The position numbers were made by a program, and so were the translations under genes. A stretch of DNA of 51,740 nt, from NCBI GenBank assembly GCA_027624035.1, contig JAQBUI010000027.1, positions 1-51,740 of the forward strand, written 5' to 3'. Position 1 is the stretch's first letter, and each line of letters starts with the position of its first letter. The notes under the pieces were generated by a model. That model was given only the letters and a program-made list of their open reading frames with translations. It was not told the DNA's origin and made no database searches. This DNA is from Pseudomonadota bacterium (GTDB lineage: Bacteria; Pseudomonadota; Gammaproteobacteria; Pseudomonadales; Azotimanducaceae). Of this stretch, positions 35,548 to 44,572 are shown piece by piece.

Positions 35548-37247
35548 GCACAATGTCACGACGCGCCTACGCGGATATGTTTGGGCCCACCACGGGCGAT
35601 CGCATCCGCCTGGGCGATACGGATCTCATCATCGAAGTGGAAGCGGACCATGCGATCTACGGCGATGAGGTCAAATTCGGTGGGGGAAAAGTCATCCGGG
35701 ATGGAATGGGCCAGTCCCAGCGGGTCTCGGCGGAGACCGTGGACACGGTCATCACCAACGCCCTGATCGTGGACCATTGGGGTATCGTCAAGGCAGATAT
35801 TGGCATCAACAACGGCCGCATCGCGGCCATCGGCAAGGCCGGCAATCCGGACACCCAGGCCGGGGTGCAGATTGTCATCGGCCCCGGCACAGAAGTGATC
35901 GCGGGCGAGGGGCAGATTCTGACTGCCGGCGGGATAGATGCGCACATTCACTTCATCTGCCCGCAACAGGTAGAGGAAGCGTTGATGTCAGGCGTCACCA
36001 CCATGCTCGGAGGCGGCACTGGCCCGGCCACCGGCACCAACGCGACCACCTGTACGCCGGGCCCGTGGCACATCGCCAGAATGCTCCAGGCTGCCGACGG
36101 ACTGCCCATGAACATCGGTTTGATGGGCAAGGGCAATGCCAGCCTGCCGGAAGCCCTTCGCGAGCAGGTGGTCGCGGGGGCAATGGGTCTCAAACTCCAC
36201 GAGGACTGGGGCACTACACCTGCAGCCATCGACAACTGCCTGGCCATCGCCGACGAAACGGACGTGCAGGTCGCCATTCACACCGATACGCTGAATGAAT
36301 CCGGCTTTGTGGAGAACACTCTCGCCGCCTTCAAGGGCAGGACGATCCACACCTTCCATACGGAAGGCGCCGGCGGTGGTCATGCACCGGACATCATCAA
36401 GGCCTGTTCACTGCCCAACGTACTGCCCTCCTCGACCAACCCGACCCGGCCCTACACCATCAACACCGTCGATGAGCATCTGGATATGCTGATGGTTTGC
36501 CATCACCTCGATGCGGGCATCCCGGAGGATGTGGCATTTGCAGAATCGCGGATTCGCCGGGAGACGATTGCAGCAGAAGACATACTCCATGACCTGGGTG
36601 CCTTTTCCATGATCGCCTCTGACTCCCAGGCCATGGGGCGCGTGGGCGAGGTGATCATCCGCACCTGGCAGACCGCCCACAAGATGAAGGTGCAGCGCGG
36701 AGCATTGCGGGAGGATTCGAGCCGCAACGACAATCACCGGGTGAAGCGATACATCGCCAAGTACACCATCAACCCGGCGATCGCCCATGGCCTGGCCCAT
36801 GAGGTGGGTTCGGTGGAGGTGGGCAAGCTGGCGGACCTGGTCCTGTGGAAACCCGCCTTTTTTGGCGTCAAACCCTCCATGATCATCAAGGCCGGGATGA
36901 TCGTTGCCGCACCGATGGGTGACCCGAATGCCTCAATTCCCACGCCGCAGCCGGTGCACTATCGGATGATGTTCGGTGCCTACGGTGGCGCGCTGGCAGC
37001 GACCTCCGTGTCGTTTGTTTCCCAAGCGGCGGCCGCGAGTGAACTGGCGAGCGAGCTTCGCCTGGCCAAACCACTGATTGCGGTGCGCAATACCCGCAAC
37101 GTCAGCAAGTCAGACATGCTGCTGAATGACTACTGCCCGGACATCGAAGTAGACCCCGAGACTTACGAGGTGCGGGCCGATGGCGAACTGCTGCATTGTG
37201 AACCCGCTGAAATACTGCCACTCGCGCAGCGCTACTTCCTGTTTTGA
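35544..37247 (+). CDS. ureC: Urease alpha (catalytic) subunit
   Basis: 567 residues, full length. All nickel-site residues are in the positions of the Klebsiella enzyme: His134 and His136 (DAHIHF), the carbamylated Lys217 (GLKLHEDW), His246, His272 and Asp360 (IASDSQAMG). Catalytic flap Cys319 and His320 are in MVCHHLD. It hydrolyses urea to ammonia and carbamate. The TTG immediately inside its 3' end could start the next frame, but ureE is better started at 37250. No unusual substitutions were noted. Confidence 0.97.
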   Translation: MSTMSRRAYADMFGPTTGDRIRLGDTDLIIEVEADHAIYGDEVKFGGGKVIRDGMGQSQRVSAETVDTVITNALIVDHWGIVKADIGINNGRIAAIGKAGNPDTQAGVQIVIGPGTEVIAGEGQILTAGGIDAHIHFICPQQVEEALMSGVTTMLGGGTGPATGTNATTCTPGPWHIARMLQAADGLPMNIGLMGKGNASLPEALREQVVAGAMGLKLHEDWGTTPAAIDNCLAIADETDVQVAIHTDTLNESGFVENTLAAFKGRTIHTFHTEGAGGGHAPDIIKACSLPNVLPSSTNPTRPYTINTVDEHLDMLMVCHHLDAGIPEDVAFAESRIRRETIAAEDILHDLGAFSMIASDSQAMGRVGEVIIRTWQTAHKMKVQRGALREDSSRNDNHRVKRYIAKYTINPAIAHGLAHEVGSVEVGKLADLVLWKPAFFGVKPSMIIKAGMIVAAPMGDPNASIPTPQPVHYRMMFGAYGGALAATSVSFVSQAAAASELASELRLAKPLIAVRNTRNVSKSDMLLNDYCPDIEVDPETYEVRADGELLHCEPAEILPLAQRYFLF

Positions 37248-37249
37248 CG

Positions 37250-37699
37250 ATGCTGATCTTTACCCGGAAGTTAACTGCTGCTGACACCGCGACGTGTCTC
37301 GGCACCGCGACTCTGGACTATGGTCACCGTGAAAAGGCGCGCCAACGGGTAACGCTCAATACCGGCGAGGCGGTCGGTATTCACCTGCCAAGAGGTACAG
37401 TGATGAGCGACGGCGATCAACTTGGGGACGATAATGGCCATGTCATTGGCATCGCGGCGGCACCGGAACGGGTTTCCACGGTGTATGCCGACGAAGCCAG
37501 ACGCCTTGCCAGGTTCGCCTATCACCTGGGCAACCGGCATATCTGGGTTCAGGTTGGCCCTGGCTGGCTCCGTTACCTCGCTGACCATGTGCTGGATGAC
37601 ATGGTGCGCGGGCTCGGTGGCGAACCGGTTTCTGAAACCGTGCCGTTTGAACCCGAGGCAGGTGCCTACGCCGCCGGGGGGCACCATCATGACCACTGA
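37250..37699 (+). CDS. ureE: Urease accessory protein UreE (nickel chaperone)
   Basis: 149 residues. N-terminal beta domain with HREKARQR-like text and LPRGTVMSDGD; metal-binding middle part YHLGNRHIWVQV (the conserved GNRH) and a short C-terminal His tail, GGHHHDH. It supplies Ni to the UreDFG-urease complex. The ATG at 37250 lies 2 bp after the ureC stop. The 3' end overlaps ureF by 11 bp. Confidence 0.93.
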   Translation: MLIFTRKLTAADTATCLGTATLDYGHREKARQRVTLNTGEAVGIHLPRGTVMSDGDQLGDDNGHVIGIAAAPERVSTVYADEARRLARFAYHLGNRHIWVQVGPGWLRYLADHVLDDMVRGLGGEPVSETVPFEPEAGAYAAGGHHHDH

Positions 37700-38342
37700 A
37701 GCACTGCGCCTGTGGCAGTTGATCTCCCCCGCCTTACCGGTGGGCGCCTTTCATTTCTCCCAGGCGTTGGAACAGGCAGTGAGCCGCGGTATCGTTCACG
37801 ATCGCGACACCGCACTGGACTGGATCTGCGCGCTGCTAATGCACTCCCTTGCCCGGGTCGATTTGCCGCTCATCGAACGAATTCACGACGCCAGTATCCG
37901 CGGAGATACAGCTGCTATCATCGGGTGGAATCAGTTCAGCCGAGCGTGCCGGGAGACCCGGGAACTTCGCGACGAGGAAGCGCAGATGGGTGCTGCGCTG
38001 GTTGACCTTGCCCGGACGCTCGACGAACCCCTGCCCGATGTTCCCCTTGGGTTTACCGCCGCGTTCGCGATCATCGCCGCCAACAACAACATAACGGCCG
38101 TTGATGCCGCGACGGGTTTCGCCTTTGCCTGGTGTGAAAACCAGGTACTGGTTGCCGTCAGGCTGATCCCACTCGGGCACAAGGAGGGCCAGTTGATGCT
38201 GCGCACTCTGGGAGACATGCTGGCTGAGGCCACCGCCGCCGGGGCGGCCTGTACAGATGAAGACCTTGGCGCCGGCCTGCCCGGCTTTCTGATGGCCAGT
38301 GCCCGACACGAAACCCAATACACCAGACTTTACAGATCATAG
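37689..38342 (+). CDS. ureF: Urease accessory protein UreF
   Basis: 217 residues from [28 protein letters not shown], the typical UreF start. Helical throughout; conserved [15 protein letters not shown] text is seen as [15 protein letters not shown]. UreF bridges UreD and UreG and gates GTP hydrolysis. The ATG at 37689 was chosen by this family start; the frame is open 267 bases further upstream inside ureE. Confidence 0.93.
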   Translation: MTTEALRLWQLISPALPVGAFHFSQALEQAVSRGIVHDRDTALDWICALLMHSLARVDLPLIERIHDASIRGDTAAIIGWNQFSRACRETRELRDEEAQMGAALVDLARTLDEPLPDVPLGFTAAFAIIAANNNITAVDAATGFAFAWCENQVLVAVRLIPLGHKEGQLMLRTLGDMLAEATAAGAACTDEDLGAGLPGFLMASARHETQYTRLYRS

Positions 38343-38352
38343 GGAAAGACAC

Positions 38353-38961
38353 ATGACAGACCCATTGCGAGTTGGCATTGGCGGCCCGGTCGGCGCTGGC
38401 AAGACCACGCTGGTTGAACAGCTGTGCCGAAGGCTCACAAAGGACTATGAAGTGGCCGTGGTGACCAACGATATCTATACCCGGGAGGATGCCGAGATCC
38501 TGTGGCGAAGCCAGGTGCTGCCGGAATCCCACATCGTTGGCGTGGAAACAGGCGGATGTCCCCATACTGCCATTCGAGAGGATGCATCCATGAACCTCGC
38601 CGCCATTCACGATTTGAACGTGAGGTTTCCGGAACTCGATATCATCATCGTGGAGAGCGGCGGCGACAATCTGGCTGCCACGTTCAGCCCCGAACTGGTG
38701 GACCTTACCCTGTATGTGATCGATGTCGCCGGTGGCGAGAAAGTCCCCCGCAAGGGCGGGCCCGGCATCACCCGCAGCGACCTGCTGATCATCAACAAGA
38801 CCGACCTTGCCCCCTATGTGGGTGCGTCACTTGAGGTAATGGAATGTGATACCCAAAGGATGCGGGAAGGTGCTCCGTACGTGTTCACCAACATGAAATC
38901 CGGCGACGGGGTTGACCGGATCGCATCATTCCTGGTGGAGCAGGGGCTCCTGGTTCACTGA
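38353..38961 (+). CDS. ureG: Urease accessory GTPase UreG
   Basis: 202 residues. P-loop [13 protein letters not shown] (8-20), the CPH-type metal site in [32 protein letters not shown], and the [11 protein letters not shown] specificity motif. It delivers nickel by GTP-driven switching. It starts 10 bp after ureF and is the last gene of the 12-gene urt-ure run. No T-run terminator follows in the 122 bp before the small peptide gene. Confidence 0.95.
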   Translation: MTDPLRVGIGGPVGAGKTTLVEQLCRRLTKDYEVAVVTNDIYTREDAEILWRSQVLPESHIVGVETGGCPHTAIREDASMNLAAIHDLNVRFPELDIIIVESGGDNLAATFSPELVDLTLYVIDVAGGEKVPRKGGPGITRSDLLIINKTDLAPYVGASLEVMECDTQRMREGAPYVFTNMKSGDGVDRIASFLVEQGLLVH

Positions 38962-39083
38962 GCTGGCGCCCAATGGTTCGCCGGGCATATGTCCTACAGC
39001 GGCCAGCGCGGATCACGCTAATCCATCCGACTGCCGGCAATATAAAGTTCCTCCTGCATCAACCAAAACCTGAGGAGGACAAG

Positions 39084-39332
39084 ATGCGAGAGTTAACCAG
39101 CAGTGAGATCAGCAGCGTCAGTGGCGGCTTCGCCGGCACCCCAATCCCATTCACCAACAAGTTCATTCCGGGGCCGAACTGGCCAGGGGGATGGCCAAGT
39201 GCGGTGACACTGGCCCCGGTCGCGTGGGGTCTAGGGCAGATAATTGGAGGCAAGATCTACAACAGCATCACCGAAAAGTACGGTATGACTGTTGGCGAAG
39301 CGGCATATATGACGATCCATGGAACAGACTGA
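39084..39332 (+). CDS. Bacteriocin-like peptide with a double-glycine leader
   Basis: 82 residues. Residues 1-15, MRELTSSEISSVSGG, match the double-glycine leaders (MRELxxxExxxVSGG) of class II bacteriocins and microcins, so cleavage after Gly15 would release a 67-residue peptide. The core begins FAGTPIPFTNKF, has a Trp/Pro/Gly-rich part (PNWPGGW) and a hydrophobic Gly-rich segment with GxxxG spacing (WGLGQIIGGKI). GAGGAGG lies 6-7 bases before the ATG at 39084. A small membrane-protein gene follows after 1 bp, as for an immunity factor. No C39-peptidase ABC exporter is in the window, so processing would need one elsewhere. Function inferred from the leader only. Confidence 0.72.
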   Translation: MRELTSSEISSVSGGFAGTPIPFTNKFIPGPNWPGGWPSAVTLAPVAWGLGQIIGGKIYNSITEKYGMTVGEAAYMTIHGTD

Positions 39333-39333
39333 T

Positions 39334-39657
39334 ATGGGCGGCAAACGACTCGAGTATGAATTCGGGTATGTCCCAGGTCGGGTCAAGTGGAAGTTGATCG
39401 CGGCGAAAGCGGTGTCTCTCCTTTGGGTCAGCGGTACGCTTTATGAGTTGGTGTTCCTCTCTTCAAAGACTTCGGCAAAGCTTATCGCCGCGTCTGGATG
39501 CGTGGCAGGCATCTATGTCTATACAAACCTGTATCAAGTGCGTCTGGAGATCAGGGAACTGTTCGAACCGCCCTACCCCTGCCGGGGCAACGGCCTCTCA
39601 CTGATCTGCTTCATCTGTTCTGTCGCGGCCATCTACTACCAGCTAAATGGTGATTGA
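39334..39657 (+). CDS. Small membrane protein, putative immunity partner
   Basis: 107 residues (or 112 from the ATG at 39319, which overlaps the peptide gene). A basic N-terminus (GGKRLEYEFGYVPGRVKWK) is followed by three hydrophobic segments, near residues 25-42, 50-65 and 88-104. It resembles no family I know. Small size, membrane topology and its position one base after a double-glycine peptide gene suggest bacteriocin immunity; an unrelated membrane protein cannot be excluded. Confidence 0.6.
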   Translation: MGGKRLEYEFGYVPGRVKWKLIAAKAVSLLWVSGTLYELVFLSSKTSAKLIAASGCVAGIYVYTNLYQVRLEIRELFEPPYPCRGNGLSLICFICSVAAIYYQLNGD

Positions 39658-39891
39658 ACACGTGGGCCTGAGCGCCTGACGGCGCCCAGGTCTGCGCACT
39701 TCACGGATTTGCGATATTCTTGCCCAATCCGCGCCAGCGCCTCACGACACACCATGGTGGTTTAGGCCCGGCATGAGGCATCAGTTGGTGTTAGTGATCC
39801 AGATACAGGCAGGTTCAACCGGAGACGTCCGTCGAGCGATCATCAAATCGGTCCGGGCGCGAGAGATGACGCCCCAAAGTACGAGCTTTCG

Positions 39892-41106
39892 TTGAACACA
39901 GAATCAGCCTCGTCGCTGCTGAAGGAACCAGGGTTCATCCGGCTGTGGGTCATGGGGGCCGTTGCCGGAACCGCCCGCTGGCTGGAAATGCTGGTCATTG
40001 GCATCTTCGTATTCGACACGACGGGCTCACCGTTTACCGTCGCCCTGATGCTGTTCGCCCGACTGGTTCCCATGGGTGTGTTCGGAGTCTTCGGGGGTCT
40101 GATATCAGACCGCTACGACCGGCGTCGGACGCTGCTGCTGGTCGTCACCCTCATGGCACTGGTCTCGGCAACGCTCTGCCTGCTCGGCGTTTACGGCAAA
40201 CTGACGGTCTGGCATGTGGGCATTGGTGCGTTTGTGGCGGGCCTTGCCTGGGTCACCGACTTTCCAGTGCGCAGGACCCTGCTGGCCGAGATTGCCGGCC
40301 CGGGACGAACGGCAAAGGCCATGAGCCTCGACATCATGTCCAGTTCCGGGACGCGAATGCTCGGGCCGGTCCTGGGGGGCGGCCTTTACGTCACCCTGGG
40401 AATCGAAGGGGCGTTCCTCATGACCATGGTGTTCTATGGCCTTTGCTTTGTGCTGCTGCTCGGGTTGGATCACCGAGATGCGCCTGCCCCGACAACGGAT
40501 GCAAGCCCGTTCCACAGGCTGATGGAGGGCTTCCGCGAACTGCAACAGAGCCGCCTGTTGATCGGAATCTTTATCGTGACGATCATCTTCAACCTCTGGG
40601 GCTTTCCGTTTACTTCGATGATCCCGGTCATCGGCAAGGACGTTCTGTTGCTGGACCCGGCTGGCGTAGGCGTTCTTGCCAGTGCCGAGGGGCTGGGCGC
40701 ACTGGTTGGCGCGGTGTTACTGGCACTGTATGCACCCGGCGCGTGGGCCCGATACCTGTATGTCGGTGGCGTGGGGCTCTACTTTGCGCTGATCATCGCA
40801 TTTGGATTCTCGGCCTCGACGCCGGTCTCAGGCATGACCCTGACCCTGGCAGGATGCGCCGGCGCCGGCTTCGCCGCGATGCAGAGCGCACTGATTCTCA
40901 TGAATGCCAATGAGCGGACCCGGGGGCGAATGATGGGCGTTTTGTCTATGTGCATCGGTACCGGCCTGCTTGGATTCCTGCATCTCGGCTGGCTGGCAGA
41001 CCTGATCGGGCCGGGGGCGGCCTGCATCACACTGGGCCTTGAAGGGTTGCTCGCCATGGGTGTGACGGTCTACTACTACCCTGAATTACTGGGGCGTCAG
41101 GCCTGA
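39892..41106 (+). CDS. MFS transporter
   Basis: 404 residues with about 12 membrane helices. It begins with the RLWVMGAVAGTARWLEML pattern of enterobactin-exporter/DHA-type MFS proteins and carries the loop motif GGLISDRYDRRRTLL (motif A, about 65-80). The start is a TTG at 39892 with only a weak ribosome binding site; the open frame reaches upstream without an ATG, and the next ATG would cut into the first helix. It stands alone, separated by 234 bp from the immunity-like gene; those 234 bp show only a weak hairpin (39666-39692). Probable drug or metabolite exporter; substrate unknown. Confidence 0.82.
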   Translation: MNTESASSLLKEPGFIRLWVMGAVAGTARWLEMLVIGIFVFDTTGSPFTVALMLFARLVPMGVFGVFGGLISDRYDRRRTLLLVVTLMALVSATLCLLGVYGKLTVWHVGIGAFVAGLAWVTDFPVRRTLLAEIAGPGRTAKAMSLDIMSSSGTRMLGPVLGGGLYVTLGIEGAFLMTMVFYGLCFVLLLGLDHRDAPAPTTDASPFHRLMEGFRELQQSRLLIGIFIVTIIFNLWGFPFTSMIPVIGKDVLLLDPAGVGVLASAEGLGALVGAVLLALYAPGAWARYLYVGGVGLYFALIIAFGFSASTPVSGMTLTLAGCAGAGFAAMQSALILMNANERTRGRMMGVLSMCIGTGLLGFLHLGWLADLIGPGAACITLGLEGLLAMGVTVYYYPELLGRQA

Positions 41107-41119
41107 TCAGCCGCATGGT

Positions 41120-41917
41120 CTATTGCACCGGTCGCGCCTCACTCAGCACCGTCACGCGCTGCATCAGTCTTTCTTCGCTGGGGTCGTAATCCGGACAGGG
41201 CGAATGCAATACACAACGGTTATCCCAGATGGCGATCGTCCCGGGTTCATAGTCGACCCGAAATTGATAGTACGCCCGGGTGGTGTGCTTGAATAAGTAC
41301 TCCAGGATCGCCCTGCTCTCATCGGCATCGAGCCCAACGATGCTCTGGGTGAAGTTGCGGTTCACATACAGTGCCTTTCTGCCCGTTTCCGGATGCGTGA
41401 TCACGACAGGATGGGTAACCGGATGTTTGGACAGTGCAAAATCAAACTGCCGCCCGTCATGGCGGGCATACAGCGGGTCAAGAAATGCCTTCATGATATC
41501 CGAGAGGTCTTCATAGGCCTTGTACTGGTTCGCATAGAGGGTCGCGCCGCCCAGCGACGGCGTCTTTCTGGCGAGCAGCATCGAGTATTTTGGAGGCAAC
41601 TCCTTCCAGGAGACATCCGAGTGCCAGGCTTCCGAGCGAAGCTGGCCGATGGTCATCACATCATCAAACCCCTCTGCGGTCGGCGAATAGCCATGGACAT
41701 CAAGTTTGCCAAAATGCATGCCAAAAGCGCGCAGGTCTTCAACCGTGGCATGTGCCTGACCGTGCAGGGCAATGGCGCCATACTGGAGCATCAGATCATT
41801 GACCTGACGGTACCCGGCATCGTTCAGCCTGGTGATGTCCATCCCCCACACTGCCGCGCCACCGGCACCGGTCAGTGGCTTGATGGTCAGCTGGTCTTTC
41901 TGTTGCGCAATGCCCAT
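41120..41917 (-). CDS. TauD/TfdA family Fe(II)/2-oxoglutarate dioxygenase
   Basis: 265 residues. His99-x-Asp101 (AWHSDVSW) and the distal His in CVLHSPCPDY form the iron triad; the Arg in RLMQRVTVL binds 2-oxoglutarate. FTQSIVGL and TGRKALYVNRNF are typical of the TauD/alkylsulfatase/taurine branch. The ATG at 41917 has GGAG 6 bases upstream, whereas the ATG at 41929 has none, so the shorter form is preferred. It is convergent with the MFS gene, 13 bp apart. Substrate could be taurine, an alkyl sulfate or another small acid; a second TauD homologue is at 46741. Confidence 0.9.
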   Translation of the reverse strand: MGIAQQKDQLTIKPLTGAGGAAVWGMDITRLNDAGYRQVNDLMLQYGAIALHGQAHATVEDLRAFGMHFGKLDVHGYSPTAEGFDDVMTIGQLRSEAWHSDVSWKELPPKYSMLLARKTPSLGGATLYANQYKAYEDLSDIMKAFLDPLYARHDGRQFDFALSKHPVTHPVVITHPETGRKALYVNRNFTQSIVGLDADESRAILEYLFKHTTRAYYQFRVDYEPGTIAIWDNRCVLHSPCPDYDPSEERLMQRVTVLSEARPVQ

Positions 41918-42075
41918 GACTTTCTCCATTGCCGGGAGTGATTATGTACCGCCTGAGGGACCCGAAACAACTGGCAACTCACGGTCACGGATCAACACGA
42001 CGTACCCAACGGAGCATCTGATGAGCATCGCCAGACGACGCTGCCTCGTCCGCTAGGCGACGTCGGCCTGCTCGT

Positions 42076-42163
42076 AGGCTTTCATGGAAGTTCACTGGTA
42101 CAAGGTGCCAGCGTGAACACTTCCCTGCACGATTACCCCGTGGCCGACCCGGGCTCGCTGAGG
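42076..42163 (+). repeat. Dispersed hairpin repeat, copy B
   Basis: It begins aggctttcatggaagttc, shared with copy C, and continues ttcactgg-x5-aggtgccagc, shared with copy A. Arms ggaagttcac and gtgaacacttcc enclose an inner ctgg/ccag stem. A second hairpin (gcacga to cgtg) follows. The last 30 bases overlap the 3' end of ribH and still resemble copy A. Confidence 0.65.
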
Positions 42164-42618
42164 GCTCCCAGCGTGGCGGCACACGCACCCGCCAATTCAA
42201 CGCCCTTGGCCACGAAATGAGCCCGGAAGAACTCCGCCCGGCCCTCGGCCAGGAACTCGTGAGGGGTGAGCACACCGGAGAACACGGGAACGCCGGAATC
42301 GAGTTGGGCGCGCATCAGACCATCGATCACGGCCGTCGCGACAAACTCATGCCGATAAATACCACCATCGACCACCAGACCGGCAGCGGCGACGCCGGCA
42401 TACCGTCCGCTCATGGCCAGCAACTTCGCCTTGAGCGGTATCTCGAACGCGCCGGGGACTTCAAACAGGTCTACTGTGCGGCCATCGAGGCGCTTGAACT
42501 CATCGATGAACGCGTCACGCTGTGCATCGACGATGTCACGGTGCCAACATGACTGAACGAACGCCACACGGTCACGTCTGGCAGTGGAATGGATGTCAGT
42601 TTCAAAAGGTTGATTCAT
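42133..42618 (-). CDS. ribH: 6,7-dimethyl-8-ribityllumazine synthase
   Basis: 161 residues. Lumazine synthase motifs are clear: FVQSCWHRDIVD (start of the fold), FEVPGAFEIPLKAK, GGIYRHEFVATAVIDGLM with the catalytic His, and PVFSGVLTPHEF. The divergent VLTPHEF and IYRHEF resemble the RibH2 type. It joins 5-amino-6-ribitylaminouracil and dihydroxybutanone phosphate, the penultimate riboflavin step. An FMN riboswitch lies in its 5' leader. The last about ten codons (LSEPGSATG) run into repeat copy B, so the C-terminus may have been altered by the repeat. Not next to other rib genes, so possibly a second ribH. Confidence 0.92.
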   Translation of the reverse strand: MNQPFETDIHSTARRDRVAFVQSCWHRDIVDAQRDAFIDEFKRLDGRTVDLFEVPGAFEIPLKAKLLAMSGRYAGVAAAGLVVDGGIYRHEFVATAVIDGLMRAQLDSGVPVFSGVLTPHEFLAEGRAEFFRAHFVAKGVELAGACAATLGALSEPGSATG

Positions 42619-42713
42619 CTGTTGTTTGCCTCAATCAGAAGGTTAAAAACAACAGGGCAACAAGGACGCTCACGCCGCAACCCGCGCACGGGCCGAAAGA
42701 TCAAGCACACCTC

Positions 42714-42852
42714 ATTCTCATAACCAGACTGTCACTGTCGGCTCCGGAATCACACCGGATCTGCTAGTCCCTCTGCATGTTACAGCAGAGGCGCCCGCGG
42801 GCTACGCTTTCACGATTACCGCCGGTGGGGACTTTCACCCCGCCCTGAGAAT
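42714..42852 (-). promoter_or_regulatory. FMN riboswitch (RFN element) upstream of ribH
   Basis: Read on the minus strand from 42852: P1 arm ttctca, then gggcggggtgaaagtcccc, ccggcggtaat, agcccgcgggc, a variable stem, gatccggtgtgattccgg, agccgacagt and the closing tgagaa arm. These are the RFN consensus blocks in order. The 95 bases between aptamer and ribH hold a cccg/cggg hairpin and no strong terminator, so translational repression by FMN is likely. Confidence 0.95.
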
Positions 42853-42937
42853 TGCCGCAATTGCGCGGCGAGGATCATTATACCGTAGTCGGCAAGGGAA
42901 CAATACAGAGCACACAACTCAGAGGATGTCTCTCCGG

Positions 42938-43381
42938 CTATCTCGCCATGATGACGTACTTCAAGATCTCCACCACCTGGCCGGGGGTGCGCGTCCATGC
43001 CATCGCAGCGGCATCCACCTCCTTGAGCGGGTGTACCAGGTTCTCATCGTGCAGCGTCACATACGGCTTGCCCATTGCAGCACAGAACCCGGCGTCAAAG
43101 GCCGCGTTCCATTGCTTGAACTGGTCACCGAAGCGGATGACCGCAAGATCACAATTCTCAAGCTGCGTTCTGGTGCGAATTCCGTTCACCTTGGAAGACT
43201 TGTGGTCACGCCAGAAACTACTGGCCTCTTCTCCCAGCAGGTCCCCCGCTGCATCACTGGCCTCGTGATCCGTCACCGCAGACGTAAACGTGGTGGGCAG
43301 GCCCGCGGCCTCGGCACCATCAATGATCTGGTCTCGCCAGTCTGTGTGGATTTCACCAGATAGATAAATTTCCCAATGCAT
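42938..43381 (-). CDS. YtoQ family protein
   Basis: 147 residues. The start MHWEIYLSGEIHTDWRDQI, the middle ASSFWRDHKSSKVNGIRTR and FGDQFKQWNAAFDAGF match the YtoQ family, which resembles nucleoside 2-deoxyribosyltransferase-like folds but has no proven function. The ATG at 43381 has GGAG 8 bases upstream; the longer frame to 43411 lacks this. It is upstream of the FMN riboswitch on the same strand and diverges from the hydrolase gene at 43527. Confidence 0.82.
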   Translation of the reverse strand: MHWEIYLSGEIHTDWRDQIIDGAEAAGLPTTFTSAVTDHEASDAAGDLLGEEASSFWRDHKSSKVNGIRTRTQLENCDLAVIRFGDQFKQWNAAFDAGFCAAMGKPYVTLHDENLVHPLKEVDAAAMAWTRTPGQVVEILKYVIMAR

Positions 43382-43526
43382 TTTGTTAGCTCCAACAATT
43401 ATAGGTTTCACGTTTCACTACCATCGTTCGATGGCGCCCATCAGCAGACGTTGTTCCGGGGTGCCCTCGTTGCGTAGCCGGTTTCCTGTACACTGCCAGT
43501 CGAAAGATTCGACGGAGACTGCCTCA

Positions 43527-44555
43527 ATGAGCAAGATATCAGATGACCCTCGGATTGACCCGCGCATCAGGGCCGTGTTCGGCGCCATGGACACAGGCAA
43601 GGGCGAGGATGTGCCGAACCGGGAGGTGCTTCTGGATCGGGCCCGAACGGATGAGATGAAGCAACAGGTCGAAGCCATCAACGCCATGATGGAAGTGTGC
43701 GACACCGAAGCCATCGCTCCCTCAACCGGCCTCGTTACCAATGAGCACAGGGTGCTGTCGCAGCCGGATGGAAACACCATCAACATTCGCTTCATTCGAC
43801 CCGATGATGACAGGGTCGTGCCGTGCGTGTATTACATCCATGGCGGTGGCATGCAGAGCATGTCCTGCTATGACGGCAATTATCGCGCCTGGGGCAAGAT
43901 CATTGCTGCTAACGGGGTCGCGGTGGCGATGGTAGACTTCCGGAACTCGGTGATGCCATCTTCAGTTCCCGAAGTCGCCCCCTTCCCGGCCGGTCTCAAT
44001 GACTGCGTTTCCGGCCTGAAATGGGTACACGCCAATGCTGAGCAACTCAGGATAGCGCCAGCAAGAGTTATCATTGCCGGGGAAAGCGGCGGCGGAAACC
44101 TGACCCTCGCTGCCGGACTTAAACTGCTCAGGGATGGCGACATTGGCCTCATCCAGGGCCTGTACGCACTCTGCCCCTATATTGCGGGCCACTGGCCCCA
44201 CGAGGGCAGCGCATCTTCCGTTGAAAACAACGGCATCCTGCTGGAGTTACACAACAACACCGGCGCAATGGGCTATGGCATCGAGGCTTTCAATGCCAAA
44301 AACCCCCTGGCCTGGCCCGGATTTGCCACCGAGGACGACGTCCGGGGCCTGCCCCCGACCATGATCAGCGTCAACGAACTGGACCCGCTACGGGACGAAG
44401 GCATCAACTTCTATCGCCTGCTGCTACGCGCCGGCGTTGCCGCCAGATGTCGTCAGGTCATGGGCACGATCCACGGGACCGAGATCTTTCCCATGACTTG
44501 TCCGGACATCTCGCGGGACACCGCCCGTGATCTGGCTGCATTCTGCAGGGGCTAA
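43527..44555 (+). CDS. Alpha/beta hydrolase of the hormone-sensitive-lipase type
   Basis: 342 residues. Oxyanion-hole motif HGGG (105-108), nucleophile elbow GESGG (Ser187), the acid in NELDPLRDEG and the His in GTIHGTE form the HSL-family layout. An approximately 85-residue N-terminal cap region precedes it. The ATG at 43527 follows GGAG by 9 bases; the frame extends upstream past the divergent promoter without a better start. Probable cytoplasmic esterase for short acyl or lactone substrates. No co-transcribed neighbour. Confidence 0.88.
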   Translation: MSKISDDPRIDPRIRAVFGAMDTGKGEDVPNREVLLDRARTDEMKQQVEAINAMMEVCDTEAIAPSTGLVTNEHRVLSQPDGNTINIRFIRPDDDRVVPCVYYIHGGGMQSMSCYDGNYRAWGKIIAANGVAVAMVDFRNSVMPSSVPEVAPFPAGLNDCVSGLKWVHANAEQLRIAPARVIIAGESGGGNLTLAAGLKLLRDGDIGLIQGLYALCPYIAGHWPHEGSASSVENNGILLELHNNTGAMGYGIEAFNAKNPLAWPGFATEDDVRGLPPTMISVNELDPLRDEGINFYRLLLRAGVAARCRQVMGTIHGTEIFPMTCPDISRDTARDLAAFCRG

Positions 44556-44572
44556 CCGGGAACGTATGGAGA

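Noticed and set aside
41930..42075. Possible riboswitch between the TauD gene and repeat copy B
   Set aside because: Some short hairpins are present, but no conserved blocks of a known riboswitch class could be matched.
42076..42163. Integron attC site
   Set aside because: Hairpin form and size are similar, but the GTTRRRY and RYYYAAC core sites are not present.
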